Shown here: positions 15,201-27,200 of the stretch, piece by piece
How the letters are laid out: each line of letters begins with the position of its first letter
How positions within the stretch are numbered: the first letter of the stretch is position 1
Assembly (NCBI GenBank): GCA_013365365.1
Contig: JABVXU010000600.1
Coordinates: forward strand, 1-32,848
DNA from: Cruorifilaria tuberocauda
Taxonomy: Eukaryota > Nematoda > Chromadorea > Rhabditida > Onchocercidae
Length of the DNA stretch: 32,848 nucleotides
Reading direction: 5' to 3'
Translations under genes and position numbers: made by a program
Notes under the pieces: generated by a model
What the model saw: the letters and a program-made list of their open reading frames with translations, nothing else
Told to the model about the DNA's origin: nothing
Database searches by the model: none

Positions 15201-18200
15201 CTGTTATGGGTTTAAGCTTCGGTACTATTCCTGATTTTCAGGTTTGTTTTTATAAACCCAAATTTCAGAACCCAATATTAATATGATGTTCGTATTCCGT
15301 TAATACTTGCCGGTTCATAATGTACGTGAAAAATACGTAAACTACAATGGATTGTTAATTTTTCTTATCCCTTTAAAACCTTATTAATATACTTGCATTA
15401 ATTTCTTCAATTTATGTAAAGTCAATTTATGTAGAAGCTCAAGCCTAAGAAATTGAAATTGAACAATTTTTAGGTGACCCAATACCTGCCCGCTCACAAT
15501 GAAACAATTTTGCTTCCAAATGGTACCACAACAGTGGTGGAAAAAATTGAAGAAATGCGAGTTGAGCATCAAATTTTTGTATTAACTGAACGTATTTGCA
15601 TAGCATTTTTCACTGTTGAATATTGCCTAAGATTATTTGCTGCACCAAGAAAATTTCGTTTTACACTAAAACCATTAAATTTGGTAGATTTAATGGCAAT
15701 TATTCCATTCTATCTTGAATTACTACTAACATCATTTGGTGTGGATGATAAAAAATTGCGTGATTTGCGTTGGGCATTCTTAGTGGTTCGTATATTACGG
15801 GTTCTTCGAGTGATACGAATTATTAAACTTGGCAGATTTAGTTCCGGTTTACAAACTTTTGGTATGACATTACAAAGGAGTCAAAAACAACTACAAATGA
15901 TGACAATTGTATTGCTCACTGGTGTCGTTTTCTTCTCCACGATGATCTATTTTTTAGAAAAGGATGAAGATGGTACACCATTTACAAGTATACCTGCTGC
16001 CTATTGGTGGTGTAAGTCATTTTTTATCTTTGTTTAATCATGAATTAATTCTTACCAAAATTAAATTCTTATGAAAGCTAATAATGAATTCCAATTTTAT
16101 CATCCTAATCCTTCAGTTTTTCTAAAATCATAAATTAAATTATTTATAATAAATTTCGTCTCATCATTCTTACGATTTAAAACATTAATTAACACTTAAT
16201 GAAGATAAGAAAAAAAAGCCTTTAAAGCTGAAATATATTCTAATTGATATGATAGGCATTGTAACGATGACAACAGTTGGCTATGGCGATGCTGTTCCAG
16301 CAACCACAAGTAATTCCTATTTCAATTTATCTTTGAAATCTTGAAAAAAATTTTTTAGAAATCAAAAATGACAATCATTAATCAATTTATTGATAAGTTT
16401 AATCAAATCACTTTTAGTGGGTAAAATTATCGCATCAGCAGCAATAATGTGTGGTGTATTGGTACTAGCCTTACCGATTACAATAATTGTGGATAATTTC
16501 ATTAAAGTTGCACAGGATGAGCAACAAGCGGAGCAGCAAAGACTTGAACAAATGCGACAGGAACGGAAAATTCAATCGATGTTAAGTAAGAAAACTGTTA
16601 ATAAAGATTCATAATGTTAGTAAAACTATGATTACTCGCCATCCTACCACTCTCAATCTCAATCTTTCAATTAGTAAAAAAAAATTTCCAATCCCAGCTT
16701 GATGAATTCACTTCAATTTCTTGCTTGCTGTCTTTCTTGTTATCTCAAGTGTACATATTTACATTTGTTAAGGTAATCTTAGTGCCAGAATGAAGTTGCT
16801 ATCTGTCAAAAGAATAAAGATTAATTGATTTCATTCTCAGTAAATATTTTTCAAAATCGTAATTCAAGATTTCCCATTGTTTCAAATAATATTGTAGTTT
16901 TTCAGATTGCAAGCTAAGATTAGATGACCACGTTAAAACCCACCAGGAGCTACCGATTTAAGATCCATTTACTTGTTAAAAATTTTTTAATTTAACAAAA
17001 AAGACTTAGAATCGGGAAATAAAAAGCAATTTGCAACTCCATCACTACTACAAATGCTAGGATTGACATTTCAAATTATAACATTTTATTATTTCAAAAT
17101 GATGGATGATGACTTTGTCAATTTAGCCTTTTTTTGCAAATCTGCACAAATTTTCGCTCGTATTTAATAAATGATGAAATGGTACACTATTCCCTGAGTT
17201 CTGTTTTACTGTATCTAAGCATCTATAAGAATACGATAGCATTGCAATAGTTCAGTTAAAAAATTCCTCAAAACAATGTTAGAATCACTGATGATTTAAT
17301 GGGATGTCAAATAAGAAAATATTTTGAAGAACCAAAGGTTTTGAAATATTATTCAAAATGAAACAATCAAATAGTTAACCTGAATCAATAAGGTGACTAC
17401 AGTTTTATATGCATAGCATTTAGATCCTACTTCTATTTATTTTTTTCACATTAATGATATAAATTATTTCCATATTAATGATATAAATTATTTTATCTTC
17501 TCAATTTCTAACTTTTGCGTTGATACTAACCTATTCTTTTCAAAACAATTTTTTTTTATTTTAAAATTTCTTTGTTGCAAAAGTATTCAGCTTTATTTCA
17601 CAAATTCGTAAAACTTCAGAATTTAAAAAATACAAGAAATCACATTATTACACGCCGATCATTTAAAATTATATTTCGATTACCACGAACAGCTTCACTA
17701 TTACATAAGATTTCTATTAAATAGTATTAAAAGTTTCATGTTGTATAGCACAATTCAAAAAAAATTAACTTTACATCCCATTCTGAATGGAACCCGACCT
17801 CTGACCTTAAAATTTCAATCAGAAAAATTAAAGTGTCACATAATAATTAAAGATTACGTTTAACGACTCAAAGTTATAAAAATGAATTAGTTATAAAACT
17901 TCAGTTATAAATTCTTCGTTAATTTCGACTGATCCGTTCCGCACGAGTTATTCAGGTCTATAAGAGATTACAGTAAAGTTAATGATGTTATCATATATCA
18001 TATAATCTGAAAGATAGTTTGAAAGAAATTGAGAAAGCTAACCAGTGAAAGCGAGTTGTAGTTTGACGTTTTCACCTTTATTGAAAACTTGCGGCTCTTT
18101 ATATTTGTCAGCATTAATTATTACTGGTTCCGATTTTACTTCTACACTGAATTCGTGTTCTGCTTTGCCGGTTTCATTTTCCACAACGACCTGAATGGAT

Positions 18201-21200
18201 CTCATGAATGCTCTAAATTAATAATCGAAAAGAAATAACAAAATTTTGCTATTGAAAAACTTCAAATCTGAAAGGGATAGAGTGAATAATTCATAATCTG
18301 CGAAAAAAAAAACTTGACACAAGCTTAATCTTTTGTACTTGATAATCGCCTTCATCATTCTCAGCAAGTTTCTGGATTGTAAGTGTTGATTTCTTATCCG
18401 TTTTTGTGATAATCATGCCCGTATTATCGAATAATTCAACACCGTTTCTATACCAATGAATTTCAGGTGCTGGTTTAGCAGTAAATTCTACACTGAGTAC
18501 AAGTTTTTCATCTACTCGACCAGCTTCTTTCTCCGATGCTTTCTTAATTTTCGGCTTTCCAGTTGCTATATCGAAAATGATTAAAATGAAAATGATTATA
18601 AACACTGCTAAATTACTTTAGAAAATAACTATTGGAAAAGATTCTTTACTTTTATTGAATATATATTGGAAATTCCTCCTTTATAAGTTTGCTAGCTATC
18701 GAAAATACCTGGACTTAACTTATTAAGTTATATATATATTCGAATATAACAGCATAATTAAAACAGATAACTGAATTATACATGTCAAATTATAAACGAA
18801 GCAATTACTTGAAAGATGAAACATGAATTAACATTATTTACCAGTAATTTTTATGGGTTGCACAGGTTCTTTATTTTCTATAGGTGGACCAGTACCCAAA
18901 GCATTTTCAGCTGCAACACGAAAGTAGTACTTTGCACTATCAATTAAACCGGTTATAGCTGCATTTGTTGTTGTTGTACGTGTAACAAATGCCCAACTCG
19001 ATTTCTTAACATCACGTTTTTCGATACAGTAACCGAGTAACTTACTATTACCATCTTGTTCTGGAGGATTCCATGTAAGTTTACATGAATCATTTGTTAC
19101 ATCAGATACTTGCAATGGACCAACTGGAGCGGATGGTGTTCCTAAAAAAATTTCACTACTCAACATCTATATATTCCTGACAAAAATAAGAAATCAGTAT
19201 CAATTGAAGGTAAAATTAAATGTATCGTATGTAATCCAATCAAAATGTTATTAAATAAGATGTATTAATAGTTAATATCCTAAGAGTGGCATGATCATAC
19301 ATAATTAGAATATGAAATAAATTATCGGATAGTATTTCTATACCTAATAAGTATAAAATAGTAAATGATCAACAACACCAACCTTTAACTAACACTTTAA
19401 CTTGACCTTCTTGTTTTCCACATGTATTTTCCACGATCAATTTATAAAGACCCGAATTATTAATATTTGCTTTTTTGACTGTTACTACAGCATCACCTTC
19501 CTTGAATGCAATAATGGTATTATCATCTATCTTTAATTCTACACCATCTTTGAACCATTTGCAAGTTGGTACCGGCAGTCCCGTAACATTTGCATGAATT
19601 TGTAACATTTCATCAGTTTTTACTCCAATAGTAGTTTCTTCAAATTCAATTTTCGGCTTGGCTAAAATATTACTCGATTATTCTTTTTAAAATTTAAAAT
19701 TTGTTGAAAAAAATTATGCCATTTAGAAACAGGTACGTGATTATTGCACTTTTGCTTATCTTCTTGATTATTTAACTTCTTTACTTTCATAGTTCCATGA
19801 TATTACGATTAGATTCATGTCCAAAAAACGGATAACCTGTAACAATAACGCGAATTCTAGCGGTTGATTTCTCCGTCTTATTCGTTGCCGTACAATGATA
19901 CAATCCTGCAGTCAGTTCGTCAACATTTTCAAGGCGCAAAACTGAAGTATTTACTGTGGTTTTCACCATCTTCTTATTAATTGCTTTTTCATCTTTCGTC
20001 CAAAAGCACTCATCGAAATTACCGCTAATATTTGCACTCAATTCAAAACTCTTTGTTCCATAATCAACTGTTATGGAGTCATTGACGAATTTCACCTCCA
20101 ATTTCTCCGCCCGCACTACTACTTCTTTTTTCACCTTTTTTTTCTTCTGAGTGACCGATTCATTGGGTAATGATTCTTCTAACTTTTGTTCCAAAGTTTC
20201 TTTCAGCTCAAATTCTTTCTTTATCTTCTTTTTCATCGCCAATTTTCCATCTTCTTGCTTTACTTCTGCACTTTCCTTTTTCTCAGAATCCTTTTCAAGT
20301 TCTTTCACAGGTTTCAATTTTTGCTCGACTTCTAATTTTTTTTCTGATTTTCTTTTCAATTTCTTTTCCAAATGCCTCTCTTCCAACGCCTCTTCGCCTT
20401 CTACTTTCTCATCTTCCACTTTCTCGATTGATTCAATTCTCCCGCTATCTAATTTTATTTTATATTTTTTCTTTTCTCTTTCGAGTTCCATTTTCGATTT
20501 CTGTTTATCTTCAACCTCTCCTTCTGGGAAACCATTGGTTATTTCAGCTTCGTCTTCCGGAACTTCGTCCTTTTTCGCTGTTTTCTTTTTCTTCTCAGTT
20601 TTTTTCTTAACAACTTTTTTCTCAACTTCCTCGACTAATTTTTCAGAAGACTTAAATTCGTCTTCTATCTTTCTTCCAACTTCAATCTCTTCTTGTTTCT
20701 TTTCTGATTTTTCTTTTCTCATCATTTCCGTTTCTGCTTTTCCTTTGGCCTTAACTTCCTTTTGCTCGGGTTTATCCTCAAATTTTCCTATCACCTCAAC
20801 TTTTTCCTCTTTTTTATCTTCTTTCCTCTGCTCAACTTTTTTACTTACTTTTTCCTGTTTAACCTGATCATCTGATTTTTCAAATTTTTGTTTCTCTGAT
20901 TGTTTCATCTCAATTTGTTCTACTTCTTTCTTTTTCCGATCAGGAACTATTATTATTTCCGTTTCCTCACTGGGAGTCGATAAATAATTACCCTTCTTTG
21001 CAATAACACGATATTTATTAGTCGAACTTCCATTAAAAGAATCTTCAAACTTCGATTCTCTTGTTATACCAATCTGCTCCCAATCATTTTTTAATTTCAC
21101 TTTTTCAATGATATATTCATCAGCTTCTTCAACTTTCTCCCATGTAATTAGTGCAATTTTGCTGTCTTCAATAAGTGTTCCTTTTAAATAATTAGGTGGT

Positions 21201-24200
21201 GATAGAAATTCTGTTTCTTCCTTCAATTCAGTGCTTTCATTGATCGTCACCACATCGACAACATTGCTTGGCGCTCCTTTACCAACCTCATTCACAGCAA
21301 TAACACGGAAAGCGTAACTTTCACTTGAATATAAATCTTCAATTAGGAATTCACATTGTTCCGGATCACAGTTTCCAACGTTACGCCAACGCTTGGAATC
21401 TGCTGCTCTTCTTTCGATAATATAATTTATAATTGGAGATCTATTATCTTCTGCTTTTTCCCATTTGAGCATCACTGAACGGCTTGTTATATTGAAGGCT
21501 GTTAAATGAAGTGGTTTAGAAGGCACACTGATTACAACCAATTGAACCTCTTCACTTGCGCTTCCAATTTCATTTTCCACCATAACTTTCAGTATACCTG
21601 AGTCTTCCTGAATTACATTTTTGAGACGTAATGATAGCTTATTATTATATGTATGTGTGTGGTATCTCATTTTACTCAATGGTTTATCGTTGATAGTCGT
21701 TTTGATATCGACCTCAGGAAATCCTTTATAATCGAATTCGATATCAGAATCAGTACCACAGTTCAGTTTCAGTACATTGTTCGGTAAACTTTTCGATAAC
21801 TTAATCGTTGGCGGTATCTTAAGCTCTACTTTAGCTGGAGCACTTTCTTCATCCTCACGAAGTACTGCTATATATTCCGCGCAATCATTGAGATCAAAGT
21901 GCATAATAGTTAATTTTGCAATCGTTTCTTCCACATTCATGCTATATTTGCCTTTTCGTGCCCAAATTTCTTTTTTGTTTTTCAACCATTTTACAGCCTT
22001 CACTGGCTTAGTAGTTTCGCATTTCAAAATAATAGTAGTATCAAATTCAATAACAACCTGATCTTGTGGACCTCTTCTGATATGCGGCAGTTCTTCTGCA
22101 AATTTTTCAATTATCATTTTCTAGCAATTTTTCTTTAGAATTTTTGAATATAATTAAAATAACAATGAAGCAACAATTTTGAAACAAATGGACCAGTTAC
22201 CTTTGACAATTAATTCTGCTTCAGTTTGATTCTTCTTATCAACAGTGCTACATACATATTTACCACTATCTTCAAGTACTGCATTTCTAATTATAAGTTT
22301 TCTTTCAATGCCATCCTTCTTAATCATTATTCGATCATCAAATGGCAAGGGTTTGCCATCCTTCAACCATAAAACAGAAGCATCAGCGTCGGATAATTCA
22401 CATGAAAATTCAATGTCCTCTCCTTCATCAGTTTCAACATATTCGGGGAATGAAGAGATAAAATGCGCCCGAACTTCTGCAAGGTTTCAATTATTTACTT
22501 CAATTTAAAAAACAAATCAAACACATGCAACAATAAATAAACACAACTTCTAATAAGAAGTACACGATTTCAAGTTTTTATAGAAATTACAAAAATACCT
22601 GTGACCGTGACGACGGCCTCTGAATTTGCTGAACCATGATCGTTAACAACTTCGCACTTGTATAAACCACCGTCTGCTGCGGATATGCGATGAATTAAGA
22701 GAGCGCTCATACCACCTTCATTGATGATCTATAAACCTTACTTCACTCAACTTTCTTACTTCAAGTTTGAAATCTTAATAAAGCTAATTAAATAATTGAA
22801 AATATAAGTATAACATTCATTACTGGTTACATGCATGACAACATAAGCCATCTGATCATATAGTTGAAACCAGAAAGTGTAAAATAACCTCAATATTTTC
22901 ACTAGCTGGAATGATTTCCTGATTGTCCTTATACCAGATGTATTGTGGGGCAGGTTCTCCAGTTGCATGGCATTCCAATTTAAGTTCACGTTTGCGTGGA
23001 ACCGATATATTTCTGACACCTTTTGTTATTTTAGGTTTTTTAGCTGCTGAAAATATATGAAGCATAGAATAATGAGAATAAATAGGATGCTCAGTAAAAG
23101 CTTTATAGCCATATCCACAAAAGAATCGTATTGTAAATTTCAGTAAATTTGGCTTTATAAAAAATTTCAAACTTACCAATTATGCATATCGGTTTTGTTT
23201 CCTCAGAAAATTTACCGATTGTTGCACCACTTCTTGGAGCTACTTTGAATAAATATGATAATCCTTCTTTTAAACCAGTTACATCCGCAGGTGAATGTTC
23301 TATTTCCTTCTATAAAAATAAAAATTTTGTCAATAAAAAAATTTGTTACAAGAAGAGTCATTTATATTAGCGTCCTCTCGAAACTATAATTAATAGTTAT
23401 CTTTTATTTAAAGTTTTCATCAAATAATAATTATTAAAATAAGAGGATCACATAAAATATCCGGTACTCCTACCTCCGACCAAAATGATGCAGTTTCCGA
23501 CTTGTACATTATTATGTAAGATGTCACATTGCAGTTCTTATCTGCAATCTCAACCCATTGCACGCGAACCGCATTTTCGCTTACAACTTCTACTGTTGGT
23601 AAGCTTAAAATCGGCAATTCTACTGCAAAAAAAATATTTTTAATCTCTCAAATTAATTTAAACAATCAAGTGTGAAATGTTAAGTATGAAAATGACCACA
23701 GGAATACTTGGCTTTTCAAGAATTTATGAAAGGAAAATAAAATTGATGCCTAAAAATTTTTGAAATTCTAACACATTTGTAAAGCTAATAAAGAAAAAAA
23801 ATCAATAATAATTATTCACCTATTTTGGCGATTATGAGAGGCTCCGATATGACATCTGATTTTGATGTGAAACCTGCTTCATTTGTTGCTTCAATTTTGA
23901 ACTCATAACTTGCTCCGGCTTCAATATTAGATACAGTGAATTGTTCGGTGAATACCATTTCATCGTTAACTTTCACCCAACTGCCTTTATCTTTTCGTAC
24001 GAATACGTCATATCCATAAATTGGTGAGCCGCCATCTTCCGTTACTCTTTCCCATTTCAATTTACAACTCTTAAAAAAAGATGAAAGAAATTTCAAATCA
24101 ACATAATACTTATCACTAATGCAAGATGCAGGAAGAGATGATATTTTGAAACTTATATATCAGGTTTTATGCTACTAAAATATATAATATTTATATTTGT

Positions 24201-27200
24201 ATTCTAGGTTAATTATACAATATAATTGCAAGCCAAATGAATCGCTGAATTCCAATTCTGAAAATTGTAAAATCTTGTGTCAACAAAAAAAGTAGCTTCC
24301 CATAAATTACGGAAACAGTTGATATCAGTGAATGAAAACCAGTTTACATCATGAAATGATAATTTATAATAATAACTTATATAGAGTGTATAATCCTTTA
24401 TGGAAGATTTCCAGATAACATACTACAAAATAATTTTCAGTATTATAAAAAATATTAACTTTACATGTTAAAAAAAGATTTTCCAATAATACAATATGAA
24501 GTTATATTCATTACTACAAAAAATATTTGGAGGACAAATGTCTGTCTTCTCACCTGATCGGTAACATTCCTAATAATTGGTGGATGTGTCACAGATGGTG
24601 CCTCAAATGGCAGACATGTTTGGAACGAAGTATATTCTAAATATTCACCAACTCCATATTTGTTTACGGCTGCTATCCGAACCATATAGGACGTATTCAT
24701 CTTCAGATCATCCATATAATAATCTGTTTCCTCACTTGACACCTGAACTATTATGACTATTGTGGTGATAAATAGTGATTTGATTACGATGATAGTAAAA
24801 CAACAAACCTCGGTAACGCGATGAAAAGCTCTTCGCGATTCTTCTCTCTTCTCTACAACATAACCCGTAATAGCACTACCACCATCATCACTTGGAACAT
24901 TCCAGTGAACCCTCGCAGAGGAACTACCAATATCACTGATATGCCCATTTTTGGGAGCTCCCGGCACATCTGCAATTATATGCAAATATTACTTTATTTA
25001 CAAGATCCGACAAAGAATGAGATAATGCATTTTACATCATAAAGACATATTCATATTATCAAACAATCGGTCATGACTCAGTTAATCAAATTCAATTATA
25101 GTCAATTAAACTGTCTTGCGCACCAGCGCAAAATCATAGATGCAAATCGATTTAAAAAAGATGAAAAAGGAACATTTTTAGAAGATTGTTTCCTATTTCA
25201 ATCTTGATCTCTATGATCCTTTTTTAAATTTAATATAGAGAATATCATTAATGTATCTATGTCATAAATTATGATTATTTCAAAATGGAAAGAAAATGAA
25301 ATAAATAAATGAACAGCTAGATGAAATTGAAAAATCAATTTTGAAACAGTATTAGAAAACAATATTTCGGAATTTAAATTTAAAAATAAAATTTTTTATG
25401 CAAGTTTTAATTTCCTAATTTTTTTACTGGTAAATTGGAAATATACAATAACGTATTTCTCAAAATCAGATATGTCGTCGTGTGCTACTAATGTATTCAT
25501 ATCACTATAACATTAATTCACTACTATCAGTTTACATACAAGCGATTCAAATTACAGTTAACTTGATTTTTAATTTAAAGAAGAAGATTAACCTTTGACA
25601 TTAACAGAAAATGCTTGTGAAACTTCTCCATAATCATTTTTGATTTTGATCACATACTCGCCGGCATCACTTTTGTCTACTTTACGTTTGAGGAGGCGTG
25701 CTCTATCATTGGAAATATCTAGCTGTACTTTTGCTCTGCTCGGAATCTTTTCATTATTAAAAAGACATTCTAAAGCTGGTTCCGGTACTGCTTTAAACGG
25801 CACCATTAGTGTTAAATTGTCTTGTGATTCCACGTCAATGGTTGTTACAATGGTTTCGATTTCATGAAGTATTGGTGCTCCTTCAACGGTTAGAATAGTA
25901 GATGTTTCTGCATAATCTACTTTTACTGAATAACGACCAGTTTGGTCATAAACTAAATTCTTTATCATCAGACTGCAAATATTGCCTTCAACATTTACTT
26001 CGTATTGATCGTCATTTTCGATTAATCGTTCATTATTAAAGAACCATTGACAATTTCGAGCTGAATGTGTTACGGCTATAGATAATTTTATGGAATCACC
26101 CGTCTTACCAGTAATCTTGCGTGGTAACCTTTCAATGATTTCAACTGGTATATCTTCAATGATTAAACGACTTTGTGCAGAATACTCATCAAGATTAGCT
26201 GTAATGATCATATCCGTGTCTTCTGGAACAACATTTTTAATTTGCAAAATTCTCAGATATCCATTCACAATTTCCGCACATCGTATATCATCCGTAGCTG
26301 GTTTACCGTTAATTGTCCAATTAATCATTTCATCTTCATTAAAAACTTCACACTCAATTCTGACCGTATCATTCCGAAATGCCAGAATTTGTCGATCTGG
26401 AAGGAGAGCAAAGCCACTTAAACGTTTACGCCGTCGTGGAGTTAGTTTCTCACTCTTGCTCAACAATGTTAATATTCCATTAGTACCGTCCGATTCCATT
26501 ACTTCGCTTATCGGAAGTGCTGGGATGTTAACGGTCACGCCAACATCAGAACTGGTATCCAGTTTTTCAATTTCACCATCTTTGAATCTGTCTACTTCTT
26601 CCTCTCTGACATGCTTCTCCTCCATATGCACATCTCGAGTTTCATCCTCAGTCTGCTTTATGTCCTCTTCCACACTTCTCTTTGTTGCTTCACTAGGCTT
26701 CTGCAATGCTTTTTTAACAACTTTTTTGCTCGGAACCTTCTTTTTTGGTTTTATTTCACTACCTTCTACAGGCTTTTGCTCTTCAATTTTTTGTTCTGAA
26801 TCTAATCGTTTCGATACGCTTTCTTCCACTTCTTCTTTCGCAGGTTTCGATTTTTCGACTTTCTCATCTATCTCCAACTTTCCTTCTAATTTTTCAGCCT
26901 TGGACTTTTTCTGCCGTTTTTCTGCCAAATCTTCCGGCTTCTCCTTTACCAATTCCTTATGCGTTTTTGATTTCTTCATCATCGAAGGCGCTTTCATAGA
27001 CGTTACTACTTCCTTATTCTCCAAAATTGAGATAATTTTATCAACATTTTCGATGTTTGAAATATTTTTGAAAGACCTGTCGACATTGACCATCTCGTCG
27101 ACTTTCTTCTTTTGCTCCACACGCTGTTCCTTCTTCTTAATTTTTGATTTATTTTTCACAGATTCTTCTTCGAGATTATCTTTTTTGATTTTTTCCTCTT

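Larger units (their letters stand above)
16615..18042. other. exp-2 3' UTR/downstream and right end of the large titin intron
   Basis: Non-coding by my reading. It contains candidate poly(A) signals, a 24-bp tandem duplication at 17451 and a nuclear-receptor-like direct repeat at 17795. No other gene seen. Confidence 0.7.

Noticed and set aside
17162..17172. Second AATAAA as the main exp-2 poly(A) site
   Set aside because: Possible, but the earlier one at 16813 gives a more typical UTR length, and AT-rich sequence makes chance hexamers likely.
20151..20867. Plus-strand Ser/Phe-rich open frame opposite titin exon 16
   Set aside because: Antisense shadow of the Lys/Glu spacer; no domain and no splice or start context.
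22096..22117. Start codon or TAG acceptor just upstream of titin exon 16
   Set aside because: Joining exon 15 there brings an in-frame stop. The TTTGCAG acceptor at 22096 keeps phase and restores the Ig start.
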